A stretch of 64,000 nt of DNA from Vibrio sp. DW001. Its GTDB lineage: Bacteria; Pseudomonadota; Gammaproteobacteria; Enterobacterales; Vibrionaceae. The stretch lies in the NCBI RefSeq assembly GCF_029016285.1, contig NZ_CP091975.1:3410001-3474000 (forward strand), written 5' to 3'. Under the pieces are notes generated by a model, which was not told where the DNA came from, ran no database searches, and was given only the letters and a program-made list of their open reading frames with translations. Both the position numbers and the translations under genes were made by a program. Positions 48,661-57,022 of the stretch are shown here, piece by piece. Within the stretch, counting starts at the first letter, position 1, and every line of letters begins with the position of its first letter.

Positions 48661-48852
48661 ATGTCCCGCAATAAAAAGTACGAATTAGCCCAACATGAGA
48701 AAGGACTCAAAAAGGTCACGGTATGGGTTCCGGTTGAGCGTGAGCCGGAATTTAAAATGCTTGCGTCGGCGTGTTGTGACCATCGGAATTTAACCTTTAA
48801 CACCTTGCGCGATGTGCAATCAGGAAAGTTTGTTTCCTTAGAGCGTATATAG
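48661..48852 (+). CDS. Small phage-type protein (63 aa), unknown
   Basis: A 63-residue protein starting MSRNKKYELAQHEKGLKKVTVWVPVE. The KKVTVWVP strand followed by helices is like small ribbon-helix-helix proteins seen in phage early regions, so it may bind DNA. This is inference from shape only. It lies directly upstream of the replication gene. Confidence 0.6.
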   Translation: MSRNKKYELAQHEKGLKKVTVWVPVEREPEFKMLASACCDHRNLTFNTLRDVQSGKFVSLERI

Positions 48853-48894
48853 CGTTTTTGGCTCCCGTCACTGGTGACAGCATGAAGAAGAGGC

Positions 48895-50778
48895 ATGAAC
48901 AGACCCATGATAGTATCTAGCTTTCAAACACACTTTTACCCAACACTGCCTAAGTTTGTGGTGAGTGATATAAACAAAAAAGTTTATGCCCGTTCAAAGC
49001 GTGAAAACGCATCCCGTAGCAGTCTTGAATCCTTCGCGATGGAAACCACAAAGAAAAGCTTTCTGTCTGCCGATCATATCGAACGCCGCTACCCTTTTGC
49101 CAGTCGCCGAATTGATCGTAACGAATATCGCAAAATCACCCGTTACACCGAACGTAAAAAAAGGCGCATCGGTAAAATTCAAACCAGTATCAAATCCGAC
49201 ATGCACGCCTTGACGCACGACATTTTAATGCTTGATGAGAAGCGTAAAACGTTTGGTTTAACGCTTGTCACTCACCTACAAAAATTGATCCTTGAGTTTG
49301 ATGGTGACGGCGATGAGCATCACCTTCGCTTACTGTGCCGAAAGCTGTCTAAATTAATAAGGCATTATCACATCACACCGCCTCGATTACCCAAGCGCCC
49401 TACTTTTGAACAGTACTTTACCGCTATCACTAAGATGACCACAGACGATTGGATAAACGACCGATTAGAGCGTTTAAAGTTCGAGTACATCGAGTATTCA
49501 CAAATCTCTCTTGGTCGAGTGGGTAACAATGCCAATCAATCAAAGTACGTCAGCGCCATGACGCTCAATAACTTTCTAGAAGCGCAAGACAAACAAGCTA
49601 AGTTCTTAGCCGATTACTGTATCTACAATGCCGATGAAGACATCAGCGTTGATTTAGAAAATGTCTTCATGGCAAGCACATCGAACCCAGAGAACCGCCG
49701 TATTGAAATGATGGTAAGAAGTCGAGGCTTTGAAGAGCTGGCCGACGCTAAAGGTTATACCGCTGCTTTCATTACTTGGACGCTTGCCAGTCAGTACCAC
49801 CGGAACAGTAAAAATTGGAATGGTGCCAACCCGAAGGAGGGACACCAAAACCTAATGAAACAGTGGTCACGAGCAAGGGCGATACTTGCTAAACAAGGTG
49901 TAGATTACTTCGGTTTTAGAGTGGCCGAGCCACACAAAGACGGAACCGCGCACGCGCACTATTTCTTGTTCTGCAAAGAAGAAGAAAAAGAACTCATTGT
50001 TTCCACACTGCGAGATATTGCCATTGAAGAAGATAAACAAGAGCTTTACTACAAGACGGTTAACGGGAAATCAGTTAAGCGAAATAAGCCGGTACTAAGG
50101 GCGCGTTTCGATTGCAAATTTTGCGACCCTTCCAAGGGTGGCGCAACGGCCTACATTGCTAAATACATAGCAAAAAATCTGAATGGATCACACATGTCCG
50201 AAAGCGACAAAAAGGCCGCGCAATCGGTGCGCGCTTGGGCTTCCCTTTGGCGTATTCGTCAGTTTCAGCAATTCGGTGGTGCGCCTGTTTCTATTTGGCG
50301 CGCACTGCGCAAAACCTCGGCCGAGGAAATCAAAGCACTAAAGTGTGATGAATTATCCGAGCTACACGGCCATGCGGATAAATCACGTTGGAAGGACTTT
50401 GTTCAAGGCATCGGTGACGCGCAAATTACCTATGAAGAGAAAGAGAACCGCTATTTTGAGACGGTAAAGAAAATCGTTGGGTTCTCCTTCATGCACCATT
50501 GCGTTAACACCATCAAAGCGCAGTGGGAAATCATTAGAAAATCCGATTTGAAAGCAACCCAAAAAAGGGACGGAGTCCCGTCTCGGAGCACTGAAAATAA
50601 CTGTAACCCTGCTCCTAAAAAACCAATTTCACCGCTAGAAAAAGCCCTTATGGACTTAACCGGATGGAATATTAAACGGGTTCAATGTTTGGTTAAACCG
50701 CTAACACTGGGGATAAAGGTCACCATCGATGACATGACCACCGTTAGCATTCGAAATGGACGGTTAGCCGTGAGTTAA
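48895..50778 (+). CDS. P2 gpA-like replication endonuclease (HUH, rolling circle)
   Basis: Predicted 627-residue protein of the phage replication gene A family (PF05840). The HUH metal site is HAH in DGTAHAHYFLF at about residues 352-354. The catalytic tyrosines are the pair in AYIAKYIAKNL at about residues 420 and 424, the YxxxY spacing of gpA. It would nick the element's origin, often within the gene itself, and start rolling-circle replication using the host helicase. The N-terminal 250 residues are helical and unfamiliar. Unlike P4, which brings a primase-helicase, this element uses a P2-type initiator. Confidence 0.87.
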   Translation: MNRPMIVSSFQTHFYPTLPKFVVSDINKKVYARSKRENASRSSLESFAMETTKKSFLSADHIERRYPFASRRIDRNEYRKITRYTERKKRRIGKIQTSIKSDMHALTHDILMLDEKRKTFGLTLVTHLQKLILEFDGDGDEHHLRLLCRKLSKLIRHYHITPPRLPKRPTFEQYFTAITKMTTDDWINDRLERLKFEYIEYSQISLGRVGNNANQSKYVSAMTLNNFLEAQDKQAKFLADYCIYNADEDISVDLENVFMASTSNPENRRIEMMVRSRGFEELADAKGYTAAFITWTLASQYHRNSKNWNGANPKEGHQNLMKQWSRARAILAKQGVDYFGFRVAEPHKDGTAHAHYFLFCKEEEKELIVSTLRDIAIEEDKQELYYKTVNGKSVKRNKPVLRARFDCKFCDPSKGGATAYIAKYIAKNLNGSHMSESDKKAAQSVRAWASLWRIRQFQQFGGAPVSIWRALRKTSAEEIKALKCDELSELHGHADKSRWKDFVQGIGDAQITYEEKENRYFETVKKIVGFSFMHHCVNTIKAQWEIIRKSDLKATQKRDGVPSRSTENNCNPAPKKPISPLEKALMDLTGWNIKRVQCLVKPLTLGIKVTIDDMTTVSIRNGRLAVS

Positions 50779-50898
50779 ACGCGGCGGTAACACAATTTTA
50801 GCTGTTAATCCCAAACGGCCATCAAGCGAAGCAAGCCTGATTTGCTTGAAGGGCGTTTCAACAAACGAAGTGCGTTAGAGTTTTAAGAGGGGGAACCG

Positions 50899-51135
50899 AT
50901 GTTAATCACCTGTCCAAAGTGTGAGAGCAAAGCACTAATAGCCACATCGAGAGCCATGACCAAGGACACCCGCGAGGCGTATTGCCAATGCCTAAATTTA
51001 AACTGTGGGGTAATTTTTGTGACCTACACGTCTGTGCATCGGATAATTGAGCCTGTTGGGGGGAAGCCTAACCCAGAACTCCAACCTGAATTGTGCAGGC
51101 CGGAGGACTTAGAGCAGATTGAGTTGTTTAGGTGA
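50899..51135 (+). CDS. Ogr/Delta-like zinc-finger protein 1
   Basis: A 78-residue protein with CPKCESKALI at residues 4-13 and CQCLNLNCGVIF at about 29-40, the four-cysteine zinc finger of Ogr (P2) and Delta (P4). These proteins activate late phage promoters through RNA polymerase alpha. It lies 120 bases after gpA. AGGGGG is upstream. It is one of three such proteins in the element. Confidence 0.8.
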   Translation: MLITCPKCESKALIATSRAMTKDTREAYCQCLNLNCGVIFVTYTSVHRIIEPVGGKPNPELQPELCRPEDLEQIELFR

Positions 51136-51235
51136 TATAAAAAAACAGTTCTAATGCTGTTATAAAGGCCAGAGATCATTAGATAAAAGCTACTAATCTA
51201 AATACCTCTCACCTTCAAGAAACTATAACCAGAGA

Positions 51236-52591
51236 TTAAAGTTCGACCTCATAATCCTCTTTATTTTTCACTTTCTGCAACAAATCGACGGTATGTTGAG
51301 AATATTTGTGCGCAAAGGACTTAGCGCCCGTCTTAATGGTTACGTGGTATCTATTATCGGTAGCTTTGATATTTACCCCTTTATCTTCCCATACAGTATT
51401 CAGTAAATTCTCTGCATAATTCCAATAACTACCCCCAAGTTTCTTAGCTACAGCTGTTAGAGTAAAATCGAAATTTGCATTAAACATCTGGGCGTCAGTA
51501 AGTTGAGTTATGCCAAATAATGTCGGTAATAATTCAGAGTTCTCTTCTATGTCTTGTAGCATTTGAAAATTAAAAGGCAACTCTTGTTTAGGCAAATTAG
51601 AGTTAACCAGTTGATAAGTTCGAGCTAATAACGATCTCATTAATCTTGGATTAACCGTTATTTCTGGAGTACATGACGATAAAGCATCAAAAATCCATTT
51701 AAATTCAGATGCATATATTACTTTTAAGCGAACACTGCGTGTGGCATCTATGGTAACTAATTGCTCTGTTGGCAGATCTTGTTTCGTCTCTGAATCAGAA
51801 TCAAAGCACACCATATAAATATTGGGGATTAGCTCATTATTAGGAGCAAGTATTTCATCTATATCAGAAAGGATACCTTTGATATTCGAATCAGTGCCAC
51901 TATAGCCAAAAAAGAATAGTGGATGTTCGGCAAAATACGTCAATAACTTCGCACTCAAATACTTTTTCCGCTTGTTAAAATCTGAGTAATCTTCTGAGGT
52001 CAAAATAACAGTGTCGTACTTTGACGAACACCCATGGATTTTGAGAATCTCACCATATGATGTGTAGTTTGCTCTTACTATTTCTTGCCCTACCACTTTA
52101 TGGTAATCAGGGAATATCTTCTCTAATGCATTATCATAGTTGGTTGTAATGATTGAATGAGGTTTGACTTTTTTAAGTGACTCAATTTCAGCAGAGTAGG
52201 CGTTAGTTTCTATGTCAAAATTATCTGCTAGATTATTTATGTAAGATACTACCTCATACTTGATATAACTGTCTTTTGTGACTTCTGGCTCGAACATTTC
52301 ATCGGGAAACCTTCCTTGCCCTTCTTCCCAAGCCCACTCCGAATAGAGGTCTGCAAAAACTGACGCTATTTTGGTATTATCTTTTTCATATTGTTGTTGG
52401 TAATAGGCGAAACGTTTCGTTATTAATGGGCAACGCTCTGCCAAGTCAAACATTAACTTATCCCAACAAGGCGCATCAAAGTACCTCTGTGACATGCCAG
52501 ACCCTACGAATAAAATTGGTTGAACTTGTAGGTTTTCCATACATGATTGCATGTCGATTTTTATGGAGGCTTTATATTGTTCGTAATCCAT
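51236..52591 (-). CDS. SIR2-family protein, probable anti-phage NADase
   Basis: Predicted 451-residue protein. The N-terminal 290 residues form a SIR2-like domain: GSGMS (30-34), the asparagine in TTNYD (N151), the histidine in KIHG (H186) and FFGYSGTD. All key NAD-handling residues are present. The remaining 160 residues form an unrecognised domain. SIR2 proteins of this type commonly deplete NAD when a phage infects. It is transcribed opposite to the phage genes, between the gpA/ogr genes and the capsid genes, where P2 carries old and tin. Immediate neighbours suggest a cargo module with the 104-residue gene upstream. Confidence 0.83.
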   Translation of the reverse strand: MDYEQYKASIKIDMQSCMENLQVQPILFVGSGMSQRYFDAPCWDKLMFDLAERCPLITKRFAYYQQQYEKDNTKIASVFADLYSEWAWEEGQGRFPDEMFEPEVTKDSYIKYEVVSYINNLADNFDIETNAYSAEIESLKKVKPHSIITTNYDNALEKIFPDYHKVVGQEIVRANYTSYGEILKIHGCSSKYDTVILTSEDYSDFNKRKKYLSAKLLTYFAEHPLFFFGYSGTDSNIKGILSDIDEILAPNNELIPNIYMVCFDSDSETKQDLPTEQLVTIDATRSVRLKVIYASEFKWIFDALSSCTPEITVNPRLMRSLLARTYQLVNSNLPKQELPFNFQMLQDIEENSELLPTLFGITQLTDAQMFNANFDFTLTAVAKKLGGSYWNYAENLLNTVWEDKGVNIKATDNRYHVTIKTGAKSFAHKYSQHTVDLLQKVKNKEDYEVEL

Positions 52592-52800
52592 TTAACGGTC
52601 CTATATAACCTAACGATTTAATTTATTCGCACCCTCATTAGGTATGCATAAAATATGAAATAGTTGTTGAATTGGAAGAACGTTCGCTTCCGGAGATAAT
52701 ATTACGAGGTGTAACCTTAAAGCACTTATTTATACTCGTTTTTTTTGGATCAAAAAAGTATGTTAAGACCTAAAATTAAATATTATCGTTCGCCTACTCA
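52592..52800. other. Gap between the two cargo genes
   Basis: About 210 AT-rich bases. It should hold the promoter of the SIR2 gene (minus strand). No clear hairpin or repeat is seen. Confidence 0.4.
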
Positions 52801-53115
52801 TTAACTTAAAACACCCCAATCTCTTGAGACAAACCAGTTTGTTTGCCATGTAACAAACTCAATCGGATCAAAATTTTGATCTAAGAACTCCATTGCTACT
52901 ATTTGGTCAGGCAAAAGCGACAAAACATGGTTTTTATTGTCACTTTCATAGTCCCATAGATGATAGCGGTCATCTTTATTATGTGCACGACGACTTGGAC
53001 CAAAATCCATAGGAGCACATAAGCGGTGTAATTGCCTTCCATCCTCTTTTGAGAAAAATGTCATACTAATTTTTGATTTACTATGAATAGAATCAATAAA
53101 TTGAGTTTTCTGCAT
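52801..53115 (-). CDS. 104-residue cargo protein, weakly WYL-like
   Basis: A 104-residue protein on the same strand as and upstream of the SIR2 gene. The order of a short beta strand (ISMTFFSKEDGR), an R-x3-P segment (RLCAPMDFG), a YHLWDYES strand and a closing IVAMEFLDQNF strand resembles a WYL domain. WYL domains sense ligands and regulate many defence systems. The resemblance is weak and based on pattern only. It has no DNA-binding domain of its own. It may be a partner or regulator of the SIR2 protein. Confidence 0.5.
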   Translation of the reverse strand: MQKTQFIDSIHSKSKISMTFFSKEDGRQLHRLCAPMDFGPSRRAHNKDDRYHLWDYESDNKNHVLSLLPDQIVAMEFLDQNFDPIEFVTWQTNWFVSRDWGVLS

Positions 53116-53619
53116 AGCTTACTCCTTATATGCAACCAGAGTTACAATAAGACCATATTTATTAGATGGTTTTTGTGCACTTCCTCATATTTACCATGAG
53201 GACATAACAAATACATTTTGACCAAAATCGTCAATCTCTAGGTCTCCTTTTACTTCCTGTACGAAATCTAATCACCAGTCCAAATAACGTAAATTCGCAT
53301 TTTTTAATAAAAACGAACGAATGCGATCCTGTCCGTTTTTCAAAACTCGCTTCAAGCCTTTATATATCAAGGTTTCGCGCGATTGTCGCTTGCGCCCCAT
53401 TTTGCGCATAATTAACAGGTGCAATTGTAGCGCGGAGGGGTGGGTGAGTCCGAACGGGGCCTGCGCGCGCTGTTTGCGCGCAAAAAAGCGCACGAATGCG
53501 ATCATCGCCGTTTTCAGCCATTCTCTATAAATCAGTTTTAGAAAGTCATTGAATATTCAGAAGATCACCGAGTTGTTACCGTCATTCTATCCGCGTCATT
53601 TAGAACTGAGGGAAAACGT
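53116..53619. other. Non-coding block, GC-rich with repeats; candidate origin or cos/packaging region
   Basis: About 500 bases with no convincing gene. Its second half is markedly GC-rich against AT-rich surroundings. A 26-base direct repeat (ACGAATGCGATC, then CCGTTTTCA) occurs at 53317-53342 and 53492-53516. A perfect 7-bp hairpin TGCGCGC/GCGCGCA is at 53462-53482, followed by six As. The location between cargo genes and capsid genes is where P2 keeps its cos site. The assignment is inference from position and structure. Confidence 0.45.
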
Positions 53620-53802
53620 ATGTATGTAACGTGTCCGATTTGCTATTCCAAAGCGCACGTCATTAGCAAACAGAGACAAACAGCCAAGCAGAGCGAACAT
53701 TTATGTCAGTGCTCTAACTTGAATTGCTCTTCTTCTTTCAAGGTATCTCTAAGCCTGATTGGAGGTATTAACCTTCCAAAGAAACCGGAGGCCACATGTT
53801 AG
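53620..53802 (+). CDS. Ogr/Delta-like zinc-finger protein 2
   Basis: A 60-residue protein with CPICYSKAHV at residues 4-13 and CQCSNLNCSSSF further on, a full Ogr-type four-cysteine finger. It overlaps the next gene by seven bases (ATGTTAG), so the two are probably coupled. It differs clearly from protein 1. Confidence 0.78.
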   Translation: MYVTCPICYSKAHVISKQRQTAKQSEHLCQCSNLNCSSSFKVSLSLIGGINLPKKPEATC

Positions 53803-54089
53803 CTTGCCCTAACTGCGGTGCGAAATATCGAATCGTAACTTCGCGGATAATTTCCAATGAAGTAAGGGAATTTTGCTGCCATTGCACAACGTGCCAGGCA
53901 CGATTTCGCCAGTACGCTGTATTTGAAGAATTTATTGTGGAGAATTCCAATAGCCAACCCCCTGATGAGCAGGCACAACCCGAAGTAGCAAAGAGACGAG
54001 AGAAGATTATTAGCATGCTGACCCCATCACAACGACCGCCGAGTGATGAGCCTGTAGGACCAGCGATGGTATTCAAGCAAACCGTTTGA
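53796..54089 (+). CDS. Ogr/Delta-like zinc-finger protein 3
   Basis: A 97-residue protein with CPNCGAKYRI at residues 4-13 and CCHCTTCQARF at about 28-38. The four-cysteine finger is followed by a proline/glutamate-rich tail. GGAGG lies just upstream. Together with protein 2 it sits directly before the capsid genes, which Ogr-type activators would be expected to control. P4 Delta has two fused Ogr units; here two adjacent overlapping genes could do the same. Confidence 0.75.
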   Translation: MLACPNCGAKYRIVTSRIISNEVREFCCHCTTCQARFRQYAVFEEFIVENSNSQPPDEQAQPEVAKRREKIISMLTPSQRPPSDEPVGPAMVFKQTV

Positions 54090-54104
54090 TAAGTAACAGA
54101 CACA

Positions 54105-54138
54105 AAAAAGCCGCTCAGCGAGAGCGGCTTTAGAGTTT
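54105..54138 (+). terminator. Probable terminator after the ogr-like pair
   Basis: A 9-bp stem AAAGCCGCT/AGCGGCTTT with a 7-base loop, followed by the interrupted T run TAGAGTTTT. It separates the ogr-like genes from the capsid operon, which then needs its own promoter in 54140-54320. No P2-type TGT-N12-ACA activator site was found there. Confidence 0.65.
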
Positions 54139-54336
54139 TCCAACAGAGGACTGTGAGATAAGAAACTGAAGAGGAAACCAAACTCACCCCGCCATAATAC
54201 CCAACCCGCTGCCGCAATCTTGCTTATCACCTTCTAGAACCGCTATCTAGAATTCTATCCAGTGCATTTACGTCTTTTAAATCGGTTAAATAGAACCTCA
54301 CGAAATAGATCCATTTAATAACCAACAGGACAACCC

Positions 54337-55365
54337 ATGGACACAAACACAGATATTAAATTCCGCGCATACAAAGACGATAAGCAAAAACAATATGACA
54401 CCCTTAACCAAGACGGGGGGTTTTATGTCGAGAGTTCACAGGCCAGAGGCGAACTCATCCGAATGAGAAAAACGGATGAATTTCTCAATCGCATCAACCT
54501 CGTTCTAGTGGTGCGAGATATGGACAATTCGATAGGCTTAGGCAGTGGCAAGCTCATTGCAGCACGTACCGATACTGCCAAGGGCGGAACACGCATACCG
54601 CGCAAAATAAACCCGAGCACTGGAATGCCTTATGAATGTAAACAAGTTAACTTTGATTCTGCTATCTCCTACGAAACGATGGATGCTTGGGCGCACCATG
54701 ACGACTTTAACGACTGTTTTGAGCGTGAAATGCAAAAGCATGCGAACTTAGATTTAATCCGCGTCGGCTTTTTTGGTAAAGAGACCGCCGATGATTCCGA
54801 CGAAGCACTTAACCCCAACGGCGAAGATGTAACAGAAGGTTGGATTCAAGCGTTAAGAGACCACAGAGAAGCGTCTATCCTAAGCCCAGAGAGCGAAGAG
54901 ATACGCATCGGTGAAGATGGGCACTACGCAACCGTTAATGAAGCCGTGTCCGCTGTGAAGGCGAAAATAGCCCCCCGTCATCGTGACGTAAATGACCTCA
55001 TTGTATTACTTGGCAGTGATTTAGTGGCTCATGATGCGGCAAGCTTCTATCAAAAACGTGTTGATCCTAAGCAACCCGTTCACCAAATAGAAATGCGACA
55101 AATCAAAGAGTCTTATGGTGCTATGCCTGCCTTTATGCCGTCCTGTTTTCCGGCACGGGGCATCATGGTGACCAGTTTTGACAACCTATCCATTTACTTC
55201 TTAGCCCGCGCCTTTAGACGTTCATTTGGAAGACGCAACGATAGACTCAACCGTCTAGAGAGCTTCGAATCAATGTCGTTGTGTTACATCATTGAGCAAT
55301 TAGACAAAGCCGCTGCTATTGATTTTGACGCCGTAAAATTAAACAAGAGTGGTGTTTGGAAATAA
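54337..55365 (+). CDS. P2-family major capsid protein (gpN-like)
   Basis: Predicted 342-residue protein of the P2 gpN capsid family, close in length to P2 gpN (357). The N-terminal delivery part, the segment GGTRIPRKINPSTGMPYECKQ, and the C-terminal part with RRNDRLNRLESFESMSLCYI are typical. It would form the element's own capsid shell. It is upstream of the scaffold gene, whereas in P2 the order is O then N. No portal or terminase gene precedes it. Confidence 0.87.
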   Translation: MDTNTDIKFRAYKDDKQKQYDTLNQDGGFYVESSQARGELIRMRKTDEFLNRINLVLVVRDMDNSIGLGSGKLIAARTDTAKGGTRIPRKINPSTGMPYECKQVNFDSAISYETMDAWAHHDDFNDCFEREMQKHANLDLIRVGFFGKETADDSDEALNPNGEDVTEGWIQALRDHREASILSPESEEIRIGEDGHYATVNEAVSAVKAKIAPRHRDVNDLIVLLGSDLVAHDAASFYQKRVDPKQPVHQIEMRQIKESYGAMPAFMPSCFPARGIMVTSFDNLSIYFLARAFRRSFGRRNDRLNRLESFESMSLCYIIEQLDKAAAIDFDAVKLNKSGVWK

Positions 55366-55441
55366 CCCCACGATTATCAACCGAAGAGCCGTAAGCCACT
55401 TAATAGCGCAGGCTCATTCCATACGATGAAGAGAACGACTT

Positions 55442-55990
55442 ATGTTTATATCTGATCCTATCTGTATTTTGACCGCGGGCGTGTCCGTTGGTGGTAAAGA
55501 AATCAGCCAACAAATTATCGACGAAATGGCAGAAAGTTATAATCCAAGCGTTTATACCGCTCGCATAAATAAAGACCAAGAACGAAGAGGTGAAAAGCTC
55601 GGCTCTGTTGCTTCATTAGAAAAGCAGGGGAACAAGCTCTATGCGGTGCTAAAGCCTAACTCAAAGCTATTGCATACCGTTGAGCAGGGGCAACTACTAC
55701 ACGCTGCTTGTGAGTACATAGAGGAGTTTGCAGGCACAGGTAAAGCTTACTTAACAGGCCTAGCTTTAACGGATAATCCGGCCTCTTTGGGTACCACTCA
55801 AATTCACCTTTCAGCAACGTCGAACAACAGCGTTGTGAAGAAGAATTCATTCTATAAAAAAGATGATCAAATTAGCGTGTTAAAAAGCAAAATAACGACG
55901 TTATCGGCTCAACTCGACAGCCTAACCATACAGGCTAATGCACTCACCAATGAGTCAGACAAAGAAGAAGAGGAAGACATGTACCTTTGA
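55442..55990 (+). CDS. Short gpO-like capsid scaffold, protease site apparently lost
   Basis: Predicted 182-residue homologue of the P2 scaffold-protease gpO (PF05929), against about 284 in P2. The conserved start of the family is recognisable (SYNPSVYTARIN, then EFAGTGKAYLTGLALTDNPASLGT). The position of the catalytic histidine (INxxH) reads INKDQ, so Q46 replaces it. The segment where I expect the serine (SSxE) reads AACEY. If so the protein cannot cleave itself or the capsid. The C-terminus is shorter and ends in an acidic helix. It follows the capsid gene by 76 bases and is closed by a strong terminator. Confidence 0.78.
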   Translation: MFISDPICILTAGVSVGGKEISQQIIDEMAESYNPSVYTARINKDQERRGEKLGSVASLEKQGNKLYAVLKPNSKLLHTVEQGQLLHAACEYIEEFAGTGKAYLTGLALTDNPASLGTTQIHLSATSNNSVVKKNSFYKKDDQISVLKSKITTLSAQLDSLTIQANALTNESDKEEEEDMYL

Positions 55991-56014
55991 CCTTTCATAA
56001 CGTCAAAATACAAA

Positions 56015-56045
56015 AAGGCCACTATTTCTAGTGGCCTTCTTTTTT
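56015..56045 (+). terminator. Terminator of the capsid operon
   Basis: A 10-bp perfect stem AAGGCCACTA/TAGTGGCCTT with a TTTC loop, followed by a T run interrupted once by C. It is 25 bases after the scaffold stop. Confidence 0.9.
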
Positions 56046-56053
56046 GCATAAAT

Positions 56054-56113
56054 ATGCAATTGTAATGGCAGGGGTGGAGAGATTCGAACTCCCAACACGC
56101 GGATTTGGAATCC
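56054..56113 (-). repeat. 60-bp repeat with tRNA-Trp 3' half, copy 1
   Basis: Read on the minus strand from 56113 to 56066, it is the 3' half of a tRNA-Trp. It has the anticodon arm with loop TTCCAAA (anticodon CCA), variable loop, T arm GGGAG-TTCGAAT-CTCTC, 3' acceptor strand CACCCCT and GCCA. The 5' acceptor and D arm are missing, so it is not a full tRNA. The same 60 bases occur at 57962-58021. Confidence 0.8.
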
Positions 56114-56351
56114 GCCAGACAAAAATCTAGGCACAAATATGTTGAATGAGCCGTTGCACGACTGAGTTAATCAACGTCCGTAGCATAATCTTTAGTATAG
56201 ATATAATGAAAAAAAAGGGGACGCATAACTATTGTTAAGATACTTTAGGGTATAGCTTAAAGGGTTCTAGTGTCAGTTTAGCATCGAAATATAAATTGAT
56301 ATTCTTAGTCTGGATATATCAACTATACAAATCACGAGTAGAGGAATAACG

Positions 56352-56726
56352 ATGGAAGCTAAAATAAGTACTATAAATTTAGGAGTAGCGGATTTAGAGC
56401 GTTCCTATGCCTTTTATCATACAGAATTAGGATTGCCGACAACACGCGAGCTTGATGAGGGCATTATACTTATCCAAACATCTGACACTTGCTTGGGGCT
56501 ATATTTATTGGATGAGTTGAAGGAAAACGATTCTATTGGTTCTTCAGGAATAACTCTGGTTCACAACACAAAAAGAAAGGAAGAAGTTAATGAATTCCTT
56601 CTCAGAGCGGAAGCTGCTGGCGGGAAAATAGAACAACAAGCACAAGATGTTTTTTGGGGTGGTTATTGTGGTTGTTTCTCTGATCCTGATGGTTATATGT
56701 GGGAGATTACTTTTGAAGAAGGTTAA
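56352..56726 (+). CDS. VOC-family (glyoxalase-like) protein
   Basis: A 124-residue protein of the vicinal oxygen chelate fold. It begins ISTINLGVADLERSYAFY and ends FSDPDGYMWEITFE, both hallmarks of the family. Members include lyases, dioxygenases and antibiotic-binding proteins, so the substrate is unknown. It has its own GAGG ribosome site and lies between the tRNA-Trp half and the right end of the element, the position of a cargo gene. Confidence 0.8.
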   Translation: MEAKISTINLGVADLERSYAFYHTELGLPTTRELDEGIILIQTSDTCLGLYLLDELKENDSIGSSGITLVHNTKRKEEVNEFLLRAEAAGGKIEQQAQDVFWGGYCGCFSDPDGYMWEITFEEG

Positions 56727-57022
56727 GAGCACACCTCTTACGTTAGCATAACAATTGATACTAATTTGAATCCATAACAATGTTACGAATAATTAGTCTA
56801 AACAAGCTTGGAGTATAAGTTTGTTAAAAACATAGCATCATGATCAAGAATTCTCATCACTAATGGTCAATATATGGATCTTTTTCAATAAACACATAAA
56901 AATCAACTCGCTAAAGATGAAAAAAACACCCTGAGGTGCTTCTATCTCAAAGAGTATATATTAGAAGGTTCCCTATAGATCCCCTCAATACGCCAATATC
57001 ACTGTATATAAAGCCAGTATCA
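56727..57022. other. Right end of the element, non-coding
   Basis: About 300 AT-rich bases with no gene. The last 50 bases (from ATAGATCCC, about 56976) are similar to 58872-58919 in front of the second displaced dusA end, so this is conserved right-end sequence of the element family. Confidence 0.6.

Noticed and set aside
53462..53488. Rho-independent terminator at the GCGCGC hairpin
   Set aside because: On the plus strand the stem is followed by As, and on the minus strand the Ts come before the stem.
53272..53530. Open frames on both strands across the GC-rich block
   Set aside because: They are arginine/cysteine-rich with no ribosome sites and overlap each other; they look like products of base composition.
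56066..56160. A complete tRNA-Trp gene
   Set aside because: The T arm, anticodon arm and CCA are good, but no matching 5' acceptor strand or D arm is found upstream on the minus strand.
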